Shown: piece by piece, positions 35,662-44,472 of the stretch
How positions within the stretch are numbered: the stretch's first letter is position 1
Layout: each line of letters starts with the position of its first letter
Assembly (NCBI RefSeq): GCF_905220705.1
Contig: NZ_CAJNAT010000004.1
Span: forward strand, 186,001 to 250,000
Source of the DNA: Paraburkholderia domus
Lineage (GTDB): Bacteria; Pseudomonadota; Gammaproteobacteria; Burkholderiales; Burkholderiaceae
DNA length: 64,000 nt
Direction of reading: 5' to 3'
Notes under the pieces: generated by a model
Database searches by the model: none
Told to the model about the DNA's origin: nothing
The model's input: the letters and a program-made list of their open reading frames with translations, nothing else
Program-made: the position numbers and the translations under genes

Positions 35662-36408
35662 TTAGCGGGTGCGAAGGGCCGCGAGCAACCCTTCGACCGG
35701 TTGTAAACGAACATCCAGTTCGGCAAGCAACACGCTCTGCATATCCTTGCGGAACGTGTCCAGCCATGCGCCGGGCATAGCCGTTGAGGCGTCCTCCGAG
35801 GCTTCGGCGTCGGCCAGCGTCTGTTGCTCCGCCTGGCGCAAACGCTCGAAGTGCCCTGCAAGCAACCCGGGCACGGCGGCCAGCAGGCTCCGTTCGCGCT
35901 CGCTGAGCGCTCGCTCCATGACGGCGTCCACCACCGCGAGCCGGGCCATCGCGGGCGTTCTGGCGGCCAACATGCCCCGCAGGCGGCCACGCAGATTGCC
36001 GATGCCCGTCTCCATCGACTGTTGCATGGCCAGGTAGCGCTGACGAAAAACCGCGTAGTCGACCGGCGCATCCACAGGGGCTCCTTGAGGGAGCACGTGC
36101 GACGCGGGCCCACGACGCCTCGCGACGGCAAACACGCTATCGCCGACGATGGCATTCGCCAACGACGTGCGCACGCGGGCGCACTCGCCCTCTTCAGCGT
36201 CGCCGAAGGCGCGCGCGCCGGCGGCGCCGGCAGGCGGATTGTTGTTCAGCGCCGAGGACAACGCGATCGCGTCGGTCCAGCCGAGCCACTGGCTTAGCCG
36301 GTCCGAGAGCGATTGGCTGGATTCGGAAACATCGACGTCCGTCAGGCGAGCAAGTAAGCGAATGAGCGCCGGGCCACTGAAAGCTGTGCGCTGTGGGGCT
36401 TGCACCAT
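35662..36408 (-). CDS. DUF3348 family protein
   Basis: A 248-residue soluble, helical protein of the DUF3348 type (FSGPALIRLLARLTDVDVSE; SDRLSQWLGWTDAIALS). It is the first gene of the DUF3348/DUF802/OmpA/DUF2894 operon, 10 bp upstream of the channel gene. I know of no experimental function. Constant association with the channel pair would suggest a cytosolic regulator or effector, which is inference. Confidence 0.8.
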   Translation of the reverse strand: MVQAPQRTAFSGPALIRLLARLTDVDVSESSQSLSDRLSQWLGWTDAIALSSALNNNPPAGAAGARAFGDAEEGECARVRTSLANAIVGDSVFAVARRRGPASHVLPQGAPVDAPVDYAVFRQRYLAMQQSMETGIGNLRGRLRGMLAARTPAMARLAVVDAVMERALSERERSLLAAVPGLLAGHFERLRQAEQQTLADAEASEDASTAMPGAWLDTFRKDMQSVLLAELDVRLQPVEGLLAALRTR

Positions 36409-36733
36409 ACCACCAGAGTCAAAAAAGTCAGCAGTTTACACGCCAGCGGGGTGGGCGATGCAGCCCCTTAATGAGTTGGGCGGCCGAACGTGGGATTTCG
36501 GCGTGTCCGACAAGCCCCTCGCGATCCTGCGATTTCGGTCTCCATGGCGGTTTTTGCGAGGTTGTGCGGTGTCTTTCACTGCGGCCATTTCATCCGGCTG
36601 TCATGGCTTCACGACTAGGATGCCCCATCACTTCTGTCGCGCCCTGGTCCGGCACGGTACTCGCGGCCCGCATAGAACCGTGCGTCCGCCGTTCGCGTTG
36701 GCGACCTTCCACCCCCATACAAAAACACCAGAC
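36409..36733. other. divergent promoter region, 325 bp
   Basis: Non-coding DNA between the motor-like operon (leftward) and the phosphatase gene (rightward). It must hold both promoters. I see no clear operator or hairpin. Confidence 0.4.
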
Positions 36734-38425
36734 ATGTCGAACAAAAAAATCGCCAAAGATTTGCTGACTGAGCAGGGCGCGACCATCGTCTCGCGCCGCG
36801 GGTTTCTGAAGTTTGCCGGCGCGTCCAGTCTCGCGACGGCCGCGGGCACGCTCGCGTCGGCGGCGCGGGCCGCGAACAGCGTGCCCGACGGTACGCCGGA
36901 GCAGATCCATCTGACCTGGGGCAACGATCCGACGAACGAGGTCACCGTATCGTGGGCATCGCCGGCGCCGGCGGTCAATCCGCAGGTACGCGTGAGCAGC
37001 GCGGGCGAGGCGAGGGCGACGGTGCATGGTGTCCAAAGCACCTACACCGACGGCATCAACGGCGAGGTCGTGTTCACCTATCACGCGCGCCTGCGTGGTC
37101 TGAAGCCCGATACGAGTTACGAGTACGAGGTGAGCGCCGACAACGACAGCAGCGCGGCTCAACCCTTTACCGCGAGCTTCCGCACGGCGCCTCGCGGCCG
37201 TGCGCCATTCCGCTGGACGAGCTACGGCGATCTGGCCACGCCCAATACCGGCTGGGTCCTGTCGTCGCCGCAGAGCCGTTTCGCGGTTCAGGCCGTCGAG
37301 CGATTTCAGCCGCTGTTCCACTTGCTGAATGGCGACCTTTGCTATGCCAATCTGAACCCGACACACCAGCCGGACGTGTGGCGCGATTTCGGCAACAACT
37401 GCCAGACCTCGGCGTCGAACCGGCCGTGGATGCCGTGTCCGGGCAATCACGAACTCGAATTTCACAACGGCGAACAGGGCCTCGCCTCGTACCTCTCGCG
37501 CTACACGCTGCCCGAGAATCACACGCGCTTTCAGGGACGCTGGTACAGCTTCCGCGTGAGCTCGGTGCTCTTCATTTCGCTCGATGCGGATGACGTGGTC
37601 TATCAGGATGCGGCCGCGTTCGTCGCGGGCCCGAGCCCCCTGGTGCCGGTGGCGAGCACGGGCAATTCGCCGATTCAACCGGGCACGTCGCTCTATGTGC
37701 GCGGATATAGCGAAGGCGAGCAGACCCGCTGGCTCGAAAAGACCTTGCGCCGGGCGGCGGAAGACAAGGAGGTCGACTGGATCGTCGTGCAGATGCATCA
37801 GGACGCGCTGAGTTCGTCCAAAACCGGTAACGGTTCCGACAAAGGCATCCGCGAAGCCTGGCTGCCGCTGTTCGACCGCTACGGCGTCGACCTGGTGTTG
37901 TGCGGGCATGACCATGACTACGAGCGCAGCTATCCCGTGCGCGGCTGCAATCACAACAAGGGCACCGATATCGCCACGGGACGGGTGGTCGATACGATGC
38001 AGCCGCGGCCGGTCATGTCGGCGGTGTCGTCGGGCGCGTCGACGTTCGATACGAGTCACGGCACCATTCACCTGATTCTCGGCGGTGGCGGGACCAGCGC
38101 GCCGTTAGACGTGTATGGGACGGATATCGGTACCGGCTTGCCGCAGGCGCGTATTTTCACCCGGCCGAATCGTCCGGTTGCCGGGACGACCGCGGGTACT
38201 TTTGTGCGTGCTGGCGCGGATGCCGTTGAAGATGCGGTCTGGTCGGCGCAACGCGACACCGGGACGGGCTACGGTATCGCGGTGTTCGATCATGATCCGG
38301 GACATCCGGGTGGCGAGACCACGATTACGATGAACTACTATCACGCGCCGGGGGCTGACCAGACGCCGACGCAGAACTATGAGTTGTTCGAAACGATTGA
38401 GTTGAAGAAGACGCGCAGAGGGTGA
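36734..38425 (+). CDS. Tat-exported purple acid phosphatase-like metallophosphoesterase
   Basis: A 563-residue enzyme. The twin-arginine signal is SRRGFLKFAGASS (residues 20-32), cut near residue 47. Residues about 50-155 form a fibronectin III-like domain typical of purple acid phosphatases. The catalytic domain shows YGDLATP, NGDLCYAN (GDxxY), PCPGNHELE (GNHE), VQMHQD (VxxH) and CGHDHDYER (GHxH), all metal-binding motifs. It probably releases phosphate from organic phosphates in the periplasm. The start is taken at the ATG before the Tat signal; the longer frame to 36149 overlaps the DUF3348 gene. Confidence 0.88.
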   Translation: MSNKKIAKDLLTEQGATIVSRRGFLKFAGASSLATAAGTLASAARAANSVPDGTPEQIHLTWGNDPTNEVTVSWASPAPAVNPQVRVSSAGEARATVHGVQSTYTDGINGEVVFTYHARLRGLKPDTSYEYEVSADNDSSAAQPFTASFRTAPRGRAPFRWTSYGDLATPNTGWVLSSPQSRFAVQAVERFQPLFHLLNGDLCYANLNPTHQPDVWRDFGNNCQTSASNRPWMPCPGNHELEFHNGEQGLASYLSRYTLPENHTRFQGRWYSFRVSSVLFISLDADDVVYQDAAAFVAGPSPLVPVASTGNSPIQPGTSLYVRGYSEGEQTRWLEKTLRRAAEDKEVDWIVVQMHQDALSSSKTGNGSDKGIREAWLPLFDRYGVDLVLCGHDHDYERSYPVRGCNHNKGTDIATGRVVDTMQPRPVMSAVSSGASTFDTSHGTIHLILGGGGTSAPLDVYGTDIGTGLPQARIFTRPNRPVAGTTAGTFVRAGADAVEDAVWSAQRDTGTGYGIAVFDHDPGHPGGETTITMNYYHAPGADQTPTQNYELFETIELKKTRRG

Positions 38426-38433
38426 ACCCAACG

Positions 38434-39039
38434 CTATTTCATGCGTCGTGACTTGAAGCCCGGCAGTGTCCGGGCGTCGGGGCTCCACGCAAGGTGGACG
38501 GCCTGCTCGACGGCTGCCTTGAACTGTGAATCGCTCGACCACAGCGGAATGCGTGTGCGAAAAAAATCCGCCCACTGAAATTCGGCAAAAGGTTCGGGCG
38601 TTTTTAGATAGCCCCCTGCGTCGCGCGCGAACGCGGCGATGCTCCGGTACGGGTCGTCGGCGAGGGCGGAGACCTCATCGGGTATCGAGGAAATGGCTCG
38701 CAGGATGCCGCGTTCATCGTAGGGATGCACCCAGCGTTTGTCGATCACGGTGTCCCAGAACTTCACGTCCGGCAACCGCGACAGGTCATCCACGACCACG
38801 GCGAACGCTTTTTTGATGCCGCCGTCCCACAGCGCACGCGCGAGGTGGTGGTGGTCGATGACGTAGTGTCGGTCGCGCTTGCCAATGACGGTTGGAATCG
38901 GCGCGGCTTTCAGGAAGTCTTTCAAAGACTTTGCATCCATGGCCAGAAGGCGTTTTCGTTTTGCATCGACTTCCAGCATGCCCACCGTTGCCTGCAGCGG
39001 GCGCAGTTGTTCAATGTCGATACTCGTTATCGTTGCCAT
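38434..39039 (-). CDS. ParB-like nuclease-superfamily protein
   Basis: A 201-residue cytoplasmic protein of the ParB-like superfamily (the stand-alone ParBc_2 type). Residues 1-100 contain IEQLRPLQATVG and the conserved VIDHHHLARALWDGG motif. No helix-turn-helix or dimerisation domain of true partition proteins is present. It is not next to a parA gene, so a role in chromosome segregation is unlikely. The ATG at 39039 follows GGAGGG. Confidence 0.75.
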   Translation of the reverse strand: MATITSIDIEQLRPLQATVGMLEVDAKRKRLLAMDAKSLKDFLKAAPIPTVIGKRDRHYVIDHHHLARALWDGGIKKAFAVVVDDLSRLPDVKFWDTVIDKRWVHPYDERGILRAISSIPDEVSALADDPYRSIAAFARDAGGYLKTPEPFAEFQWADFFRTRIPLWSSDSQFKAAVEQAVHLAWSPDARTLPGFKSRRMK

Positions 39040-39214
39040 AGGGTGACCCTCCGTATCTGGCAGCATTCTACTGCCGCGCTTACGCTCGAACGCTGCGGAG
39101 TTGTCAGGGGTCGACCAGCCCCGGCTGGACTCCCTCGGGCAGACGCGGTAGGCTGTAAGTGCTGGGGATTCTGTTTGGCTATGCTGGTCTTAAACGACAA
39201 CGTGGAGCCTGCAC

Positions 39215-39526
39215 ATGGACGTAAGCACGGAAACGCTGGTGGAGTTGCTTCGGGAAGTGGAAGCCGACGACCCGATCGACTATGCGGACCTTCCCTTTGG
39301 AGAACAGGAACTCAGGCGCCTTGTCATGAGTTCACTTGTCGAGCGTCACCACCTGGTCGAAGCAGGCAACATGGCGGTCTCCGACATCCATGCGCTCTAT
39401 CTGCTAAGCACCGCCAAGCTTGTTCTCGAGAACACGGTACTTCACGCGAGGCTGCTTCTGCTCCAGGGGCAGCAGGTCGACGTACAGTCACTGTTGGCTC
39501 CGTTTACCCTCAAAGGCAAATCTTAA
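39215..39526 (+). CDS. hypothetical protein
   Basis: A 103-residue helical soluble protein that I do not recognise. The central segment ELRRLVMSSLVERHHLVEAG followed by LYLLSTAKLVLENTVLHARLLLLQG suggests a small helical bundle. The start follows GGAG. It converges on the LysR gene with 31 bp between stops. Confidence 0.6.
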   Translation: MDVSTETLVELLREVEADDPIDYADLPFGEQELRRLVMSSLVERHHLVEAGNMAVSDIHALYLLSTAKLVLENTVLHARLLLLQGQQVDVQSLLAPFTLKGKS

Positions 39527-39557
39527 AAGCGGGGCGCCCGGCTCGGCGTCGCAAGCT

Positions 39558-40448
39558 TCACTTCTCAAGTTCGGCAAACAGCCAATCCTGAAAGCTACGC
39601 AGCTTCGGCAATTCGGCGCGGGATTTCAGCAGGTTCAGTGTATAGCCGTGCACGGGGAGTCCTTCGAAGCCGAACGGCGCCACCAGCCGGCCTGTTTCCA
39701 GTTCGCGTTGCGCCAGAAGCAGGCTTTCAAGGCAGACACCCAAGCCGTCGACCGCCGCGCTGATCGACATGAACGAGCGATCGAAGCGCGGACCGCGTCC
39801 GATGTCGAGCCGCGTCTTGCGATGCAAGCGCATCCAGTCACGCCAGCCCACCAGACACCCCTCGCTATGAATCAGCGGATGGTGCTGCAAGTCCGCGACG
39901 CTGTGCAGGGGATGCTCGCCAGCCATGAGCATCGGCGAACACAGCGGCACGATCGTTTCGGGCGGCAATTCGAGCACCATCGTGCCGGCCGGCTGCAGCT
40001 TTCTCGGACCGTAGCGAATGTCGATATCGACCGCTTCCGAGATCAGATTCACCGCCTCTGACGACGCATTCAAACGCACATCGATATCCGGATTCGCCGC
40101 GCTGAAACGCGCGATGCGCGGCATCAGCCATTGAGTCGCAAAACTCGGCGTGCAATGAATCGTGAGGATGTCGCTCTTGGCGGCCCGCCCGATCTCGCGG
40201 GTTGCCGCGTCGATTCGCGAGAACGCCGCGGTGATTTCCTCAGCGTATTGCCTCCCGTAGTCCGTCAGGATCACCGTGCGGTGCAGCCGATGGAACAGAC
40301 GAATGCTCAATTGCTCTTCGAGCAGCTTGATTTGATGGCTGACGGCGGAGGGCGTGACAAACAGTTCGTCTGCTGCGAGCGCAAACGACGAGAGCCGCGC
40401 GGCGGCTTCGAATGCCTGTATTGACTTGAAAGTGACGCGATTGTGCAT
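39558..40448 (-). CDS. GcvA-type LysR regulator of the transketolase cluster
   Basis: A 296-residue LysR regulator of the GcvA/AmpR subgroup. It has helix-turn-helix SFALAADELFVTPSAVSHQIKLLE, then a LysR substrate-binding domain with CTPSFATQWLMPR, typical of this subgroup. It is divergent from the split transketolase genes, with the palindromic box at 40462-40474 between them, so it probably controls the whole rightward cluster and itself. Confidence 0.87.
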   Translation of the reverse strand: MHNRVTFKSIQAFEAAARLSSFALAADELFVTPSAVSHQIKLLEEQLSIRLFHRLHRTVILTDYGRQYAEEITAAFSRIDAATREIGRAAKSDILTIHCTPSFATQWLMPRIARFSAANPDIDVRLNASSEAVNLISEAVDIDIRYGPRKLQPAGTMVLELPPETIVPLCSPMLMAGEHPLHSVADLQHHPLIHSEGCLVGWRDWMRLHRKTRLDIGRGPRFDRSFMSISAAVDGLGVCLESLLLAQRELETGRLVAPFGFEGLPVHGYTLNLLKSRAELPKLRSFQDWLFAELEK

Positions 40449-40461
40449 GGCAGCATCAAGG

Positions 40462-40474
40462 TGAATTCAATTCA
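40462..40474. promoter_or_regulatory. LysR box TGAATTCAATTCA
   Basis: A perfect 13-bp palindrome that fits the T-N11-A consensus, 13 bp upstream of the LysR start in the divergent promoter. Its TGAA-TTCA ends are the same as those of the LysR box at 16291-16303. Confidence 0.55.
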
Positions 40475-40585
40475 TCCATTGAGCCATCTTAATTCGTTTG
40501 AGCGCGTGTGAGCACGAGATTACGCTTGAGTCACTGGGATCGGCATCACGGCGGCCCCTGCAAAAGACCCATCAGGAGACGAACA

Positions 40586-41431
40586 GTGACCACCAGCGAA
40601 ACCGCGCCGTATGCCAAGCTCGCGGAGCACGCCTATCAGATCCGCCGCAACGCGCTGCGCATGGGCGAAGTGCAGGGGCAGGGCTATATCGGTCAGGCGC
40701 TCGATATCGCCGATGTCCTGGCCGTCGCCTACTTCCGCGCCATGCGCTATCGCGCCGACGACCCCGAATGGGAAGGCCGCGACCGCTTTCTACTATCGAA
40801 CGGCCACTACGCCATCGCGTTGTATGCCGCGCTGATCGAGGCCGGCATCATCGCCGACGAAGAACTGGAGACCTACGGCAGCGACGACAGCCGTCTGCCG
40901 ATGTCCGGTATGGCGAGCTACACGCCCGGTATGGAGATGTCCGGCGGCTCGCTTGGCCAGGGGCTGACGATCGCCGTCGGCCGTTGCCTCGGTCTGAAGC
41001 GCAAAGGCTCCGACGCCCGCGTCTACACGCTGTTCTCCGACGGCGAACTCGATGAAGGCGCGATCTGGGAAGGGCTGATGTCGGCCGCCCACTGGAAGCT
41101 CGACAACCTGATCGCGATGGTCGACGTCAACAACCAGCAGGCCGACGGCCCGTCGTCGAGCGTCATGGCGTTCGAGCCGCTGGTCGAGAAGCTCCAGGCG
41201 TTCGGCTGGTTTGTGCAACGCGTGGATGGCAACGATCTCGCTGCGGTCGTCGCCGCGTTCGATGCGGCGCACGCGCATCCGGAAGCGCAACCGCGAATCA
41301 TCGTCTGCGATACGCGGATGGGGTGTGGCGTGCCATTCCTCGAAGCGCGCGAGAAGAACCACTTTATCCGCGTCGATGCGCACGAGTGGCAACTCGCGCT
41401 GCAGGCACTGGAAGCCGGGAGAAACGTATGA
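40586..41431 (+). CDS. transketolase N-terminal (TPP-binding) subunit
   Basis: A 281-residue split-transketolase subunit. It carries the thiamine diphosphate/Mg module: LSNGHYAIALYAAL, SGGSLGQGL and SDGELDEGAIWEG ending in DVNNQQADG. The catalytic partner is the next gene, overlapping by ATGA, so the two must form one enzyme. It starts with GTG at 40586 after AGGAGACG. Split transketolases are often sidelined from the pentose phosphate pathway into specific sugar routes (for example apulose-phosphate transketolase). The substrate here is unknown. Confidence 0.87.
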   Translation: MTTSETAPYAKLAEHAYQIRRNALRMGEVQGQGYIGQALDIADVLAVAYFRAMRYRADDPEWEGRDRFLLSNGHYAIALYAALIEAGIIADEELETYGSDDSRLPMSGMASYTPGMEMSGGSLGQGLTIAVGRCLGLKRKGSDARVYTLFSDGELDEGAIWEGLMSAAHWKLDNLIAMVDVNNQQADGPSSSVMAFEPLVEKLQAFGWFVQRVDGNDLAAVVAAFDAAHAHPEAQPRIIVCDTRMGCGVPFLEAREKNHFIRVDAHEWQLALQALEAGRNV

Positions 41432-42426
41432 GCGCCGCCGCACCGAAACCGCGTCTGAAAACATCGGCGATGATCGCGTCAATCGCCAGTGAAGGACAAA
41501 TAACCCGCTCGGCCCCGTTCGGACACGCATTGGTCGAACTGGCGCGCAACCGCCCCGAAGTGGTCGGCATGACCGCCGACCTCGGTAAATACACCGACCT
41601 GCATCTGTTCGCCAAGGAATACCCCGAGCGCTATTACCAGATGGGCATGGCCGAGCAACTGCTGATGGGCGCCGCCGCCGGCATGGCGCACGAAGGCGCG
41701 CAACCGTTCGTCACCACGTACGCCGTGTTCGCCGCGCGCAGGGCTTACGACTTCATCCATCAGGCGATTGCCGAGGACAACCTCGACGTCAAGATCGTCT
41801 GTGCCTTGCCGGGCCTCACGACCGGCTACGGCCCGAGCCACCAGGCGGCCGAAGACCTCGCGCTGTTTCGCGCGATGCCGAATCTCACGGTGATCGATCC
41901 GTGCGACGCCATCGAAATCGAGCAGATGGTGCCGGCCATCGCCGACCATCGCGGGCCGGTGTATGCGCGGCTGTTGCGCGGCAACGTGCCGGTCGTGCTC
42001 GACGAATACGACTATCAGTTCGAACTCGGCAAAGCCAAGCTGCTGCGCGACGGCGCCGAGGTGCTGATCATCTCGTCCGGGATCATGACGATGCGCGCGC
42101 TGGAAACAGCCAAGGCGCTGGCCGCCGATCGCGTCGACGTGGGCGTGCTGCACGTGCCGACCATCAAGCCGCTCGACACCGTCACGCTATTGCGCGAAGC
42201 GCGCCGTTCCGGCCGCCTCGTGGTGGTGGCGGAGAACCATACGGTGATCGGCGGGCTAGGCGAAGCGGTGGCCGCCGTGCTGTTGACCCATGGCGTCACG
42301 CCGCCGTTCCGTCAGATTGGCCTGCCCGATGCGTTTCTCGACGCCGGCGCGCTGCCGACCTTGCACGACCGCTACGGCATTTCCACCGAGGCGATGTGCG
42401 ACACGATCAAAGGCTGGCTGCGATAA
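41428..42426 (+). CDS. transketolase C-terminal subunit
   Basis: A 332-residue partner with the pyrimidine-binding domain and C-terminal transketolase domain. GMTADLGKYTD and YYQMGMAEQLLMG carry the glutamate that activates TPP, and GYGPSHQAAEDLALF corresponds to the GPTHQ region of full-length enzymes. The Arg-rich phosphate site of canonical transketolase is not obvious. The ATG at 41428 overlaps the stop of the N-terminal subunit; the upstream frame extension is rejected. Confidence 0.87.
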   Translation: MSAAAPKPRLKTSAMIASIASEGQITRSAPFGHALVELARNRPEVVGMTADLGKYTDLHLFAKEYPERYYQMGMAEQLLMGAAAGMAHEGAQPFVTTYAVFAARRAYDFIHQAIAEDNLDVKIVCALPGLTTGYGPSHQAAEDLALFRAMPNLTVIDPCDAIEIEQMVPAIADHRGPVYARLLRGNVPVVLDEYDYQFELGKAKLLRDGAEVLIISSGIMTMRALETAKALAADRVDVGVLHVPTIKPLDTVTLLREARRSGRLVVVAENHTVIGGLGEAVAAVLLTHGVTPPFRQIGLPDAFLDAGALPTLHDRYGISTEAMCDTIKGWLR

Positions 42427-42502
42427 GCGATGCACGCAGGCGTAGTTACCGATAGCCAACAACGTAGCAATCCATAAGCTTCACATTCAGGAGATCCGCA
42501 TC

Positions 42503-43267
42503 ATGTCAGAGTCACGTCTACTCGACGGCAAGGTCGCCGTCATTTCCGGCGGCGCGTCGCCACGCGGCATCGGCATGGCGACCGCCCGCATGTTCGCCGC
42601 GCACGGCGCGCGCATCGCTATCTTCGATCTGGACGAAGCCGCCGCGGTCGAAGCCGCGGCGTCGATCGGGCCCGAGCATCGTGGCTACGCGTGCAATGTG
42701 ACTGACCGTGGCGCCTGCCAGGCGGCTGTCGAACGCACGGTCGCCGATTTCGGATCGGTCGACATCCTGATCAACAACGCCGGCATTACTCAAGCTGCCA
42801 AACTACTCGAGATCGATCCGGAAGGCTGGGACCGTATCCTCGATGTCAACCTGCGCGGCGTGTTGTACCTGTCGCAAGCGGTCGTCCCGCAGATGAAGAA
42901 ACAGAAGAGCGGCTCGATCGGCTGCATGTCGTCGGTGTCCGCGCAGCGCGGCGGCGGCATTCTCGGCGGCCCGCATTACTCGGCGGCAAAGGCCGGCGTG
43001 CTCGGTCTTGCGAAGGCGATGGCACGCGAGCTCGGCAACGACGGCATCCGCGTGAACTGCGTGACGCCGGGCCTGATCCAGACCGACATCAACGCGGGCA
43101 AGATCAGCGACGACAAGCGCGGCGAAATTCTTGCTGGCATTCCGCTCAACCGCCTGGGCGTACCCGACGATGTAGCCGGCGCGTTCCTGTTCCTTGCGTC
43201 GAACCTGTCGTCGTATATCACCGGTGCGGTGATCGATGTGAACGGTGGCATGCTGATTCACGGCTAA
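42503..43267 (+). CDS. short-chain dehydrogenase of the transketolase cluster
   Basis: A 254-residue classical SDR with SGGASPRGIG near residue 13, NNAG, and the YSAAK catalytic pair. An AGGAG ribosome binding site precedes the ATG. Situated between a transketolase and a TRAP transporter, it probably oxidises a polyol or hydroxy acid to the ketose-like compound the transketolase uses, or reduces a product. This role is inferred only from position. Confidence 0.85.
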   Translation: MSESRLLDGKVAVISGGASPRGIGMATARMFAAHGARIAIFDLDEAAAVEAAASIGPEHRGYACNVTDRGACQAAVERTVADFGSVDILINNAGITQAAKLLEIDPEGWDRILDVNLRGVLYLSQAVVPQMKKQKSGSIGCMSSVSAQRGGGILGGPHYSAAKAGVLGLAKAMARELGNDGIRVNCVTPGLIQTDINAGKISDDKRGEILAGIPLNRLGVPDDVAGAFLFLASNLSSYITGAVIDVNGGMLIHG

Positions 43268-43424
43268 CGCCGGTCTGACAGGACGGGCCGTCTGGCGGGA
43301 GGCCGGCGGCGATAGAGACGCTGTAGTAGAGAACAGACGACCGCGGCGAGTGACACGTGCAGCCGCCGCGGAACAGATTCGAAAAACCATAACGACGCGC
43401 GATCCAGGATTGGAGGAAGACACC

Positions 43425-44468
43425 ATGACTACCCGTTCCAACGCCCCGCAGGGCATCAGCCGCCGCACCTTTCTGAAAGCCGGCGCGGCCATGTCCGCCG
43501 CCGCGCCGTTATGGAGCATCTCGCGCAGCGCGATGGCGGCCCCCGAGTTTTCGTACAAGCTCGCAACCGGCCAGGACCCGACGCATCCGGTCAACATCCG
43601 CGCTCAGGAGGCGATCAATCACATCCGCGAAGCGACCAAGGGCCGCCTCGACATCAAGCTCTTTCCGCAGAATCAGCTCGGCTCCGACACGGATTTGCTG
43701 TCGCAGGTGCGCAATGGCGGCGTCGAATTCTTCAACCAGGCCTCGTCGATTCTGGCGACACTGACGCCCGCCGCGGGCATCGTCAATACCGGCTTCGCCT
43801 TCAAGGACTACGACGCGGTCTGGAAGGCGATGGACGGCGATCTCGGCAACTACATTCGCGCGCAGATCGGCAAGTCGGGCCTCGTCTCGGTGAGCAAGGT
43901 GTGGGACAACGGCTTCCGCCAGATCAGTTCATCGACCCGGGCGTTGCGCGCGCCGGCTGACCTGAAAGGCTTCAAGATCCGCGTGCCGCAAGCGCCGATG
44001 CTGACCTCGCTTTTCAAAGCGCTCGACGCCGGCCCTTCGCCGATCAATTTCAACGAGTTGTATTCGGCGTTGCAAACCGGCGTGGTGGAAGGTCAGGAAA
44101 ACCCGCTGCCGATCATCGCGACGGCCAAGCTCTATGAAGTGCAGAAGTACATCAGCCTCACGTCGCACGTGTGGGACGGTTACTGGATTCTCGGCAATCG
44201 CGCCGCATGGGAGCGCCTGCCTGCGGACATCCGCGCGATCGTCACGCGTGAATTCGAAAACGCCGCGATGCTGCAACGCGCGGATATCGCCAAGCTCAGC
44301 CTCTCGTTGCGCGACGACCTGAAGAAGAAAGGCATTACCTTTATCGACGTCGATCGCGATGCTTTCCGTGGCGCGCTGGCCAAGACAAGCTTCTATCACG
44401 ACTGGAAAGCCAAATACGGCGACGAGGCGTGGGGGCTGCTGGAGAAGTCCGTCGGAAAACTGGGGTAA
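43425..44468 (+). CDS. TRAP transporter substrate-binding protein (DctP type)
   Basis: A 347-residue periplasmic protein with a twin-arginine-like signal (SRRTFLKAGAAMS). The DctP fold shows LKGFKIRVPQAPM, whose arginine normally binds a substrate carboxylate, and FNELYSALQTGVVEGQENP. The substrate is therefore probably an organic or sugar acid. The start at 43425 follows GGAGGAAG. It lies four bases before the fused permease. Confidence 0.9.
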   Translation: MTTRSNAPQGISRRTFLKAGAAMSAAAPLWSISRSAMAAPEFSYKLATGQDPTHPVNIRAQEAINHIREATKGRLDIKLFPQNQLGSDTDLLSQVRNGGVEFFNQASSILATLTPAAGIVNTGFAFKDYDAVWKAMDGDLGNYIRAQIGKSGLVSVSKVWDNGFRQISSSTRALRAPADLKGFKIRVPQAPMLTSLFKALDAGPSPINFNELYSALQTGVVEGQENPLPIIATAKLYEVQKYISLTSHVWDGYWILGNRAAWERLPADIRAIVTREFENAAMLQRADIAKLSLSLRDDLKKKGITFIDVDRDAFRGALAKTSFYHDWKAKYGDEAWGLLEKSVGKLG

Positions 44469-44472
44469 TGCG

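Noticed and set aside
34554..35780. 408-codon rightward frame opposite the DUF802 gene
   Set aside because: It is antisense to the channel gene, with composition typical of GC-rich shadows.
33558..36155. 865-codon frame for the DUF802 gene
   Set aside because: The part upstream of 35651 lies over the DUF3348 gene in another frame and is not membrane-like; the real start is at the first helix.
36149..36733. N-terminal extension of the phosphatase frame
   Set aside because: It overlaps the opposite-strand DUF3348 gene, and the Tat signal peptide marks the true N-terminus at 36734.
36590..38071. 493-codon leftward frame opposite the phosphatase
   Set aside because: It is an antisense shadow of a gene with all metallophosphoesterase motifs.
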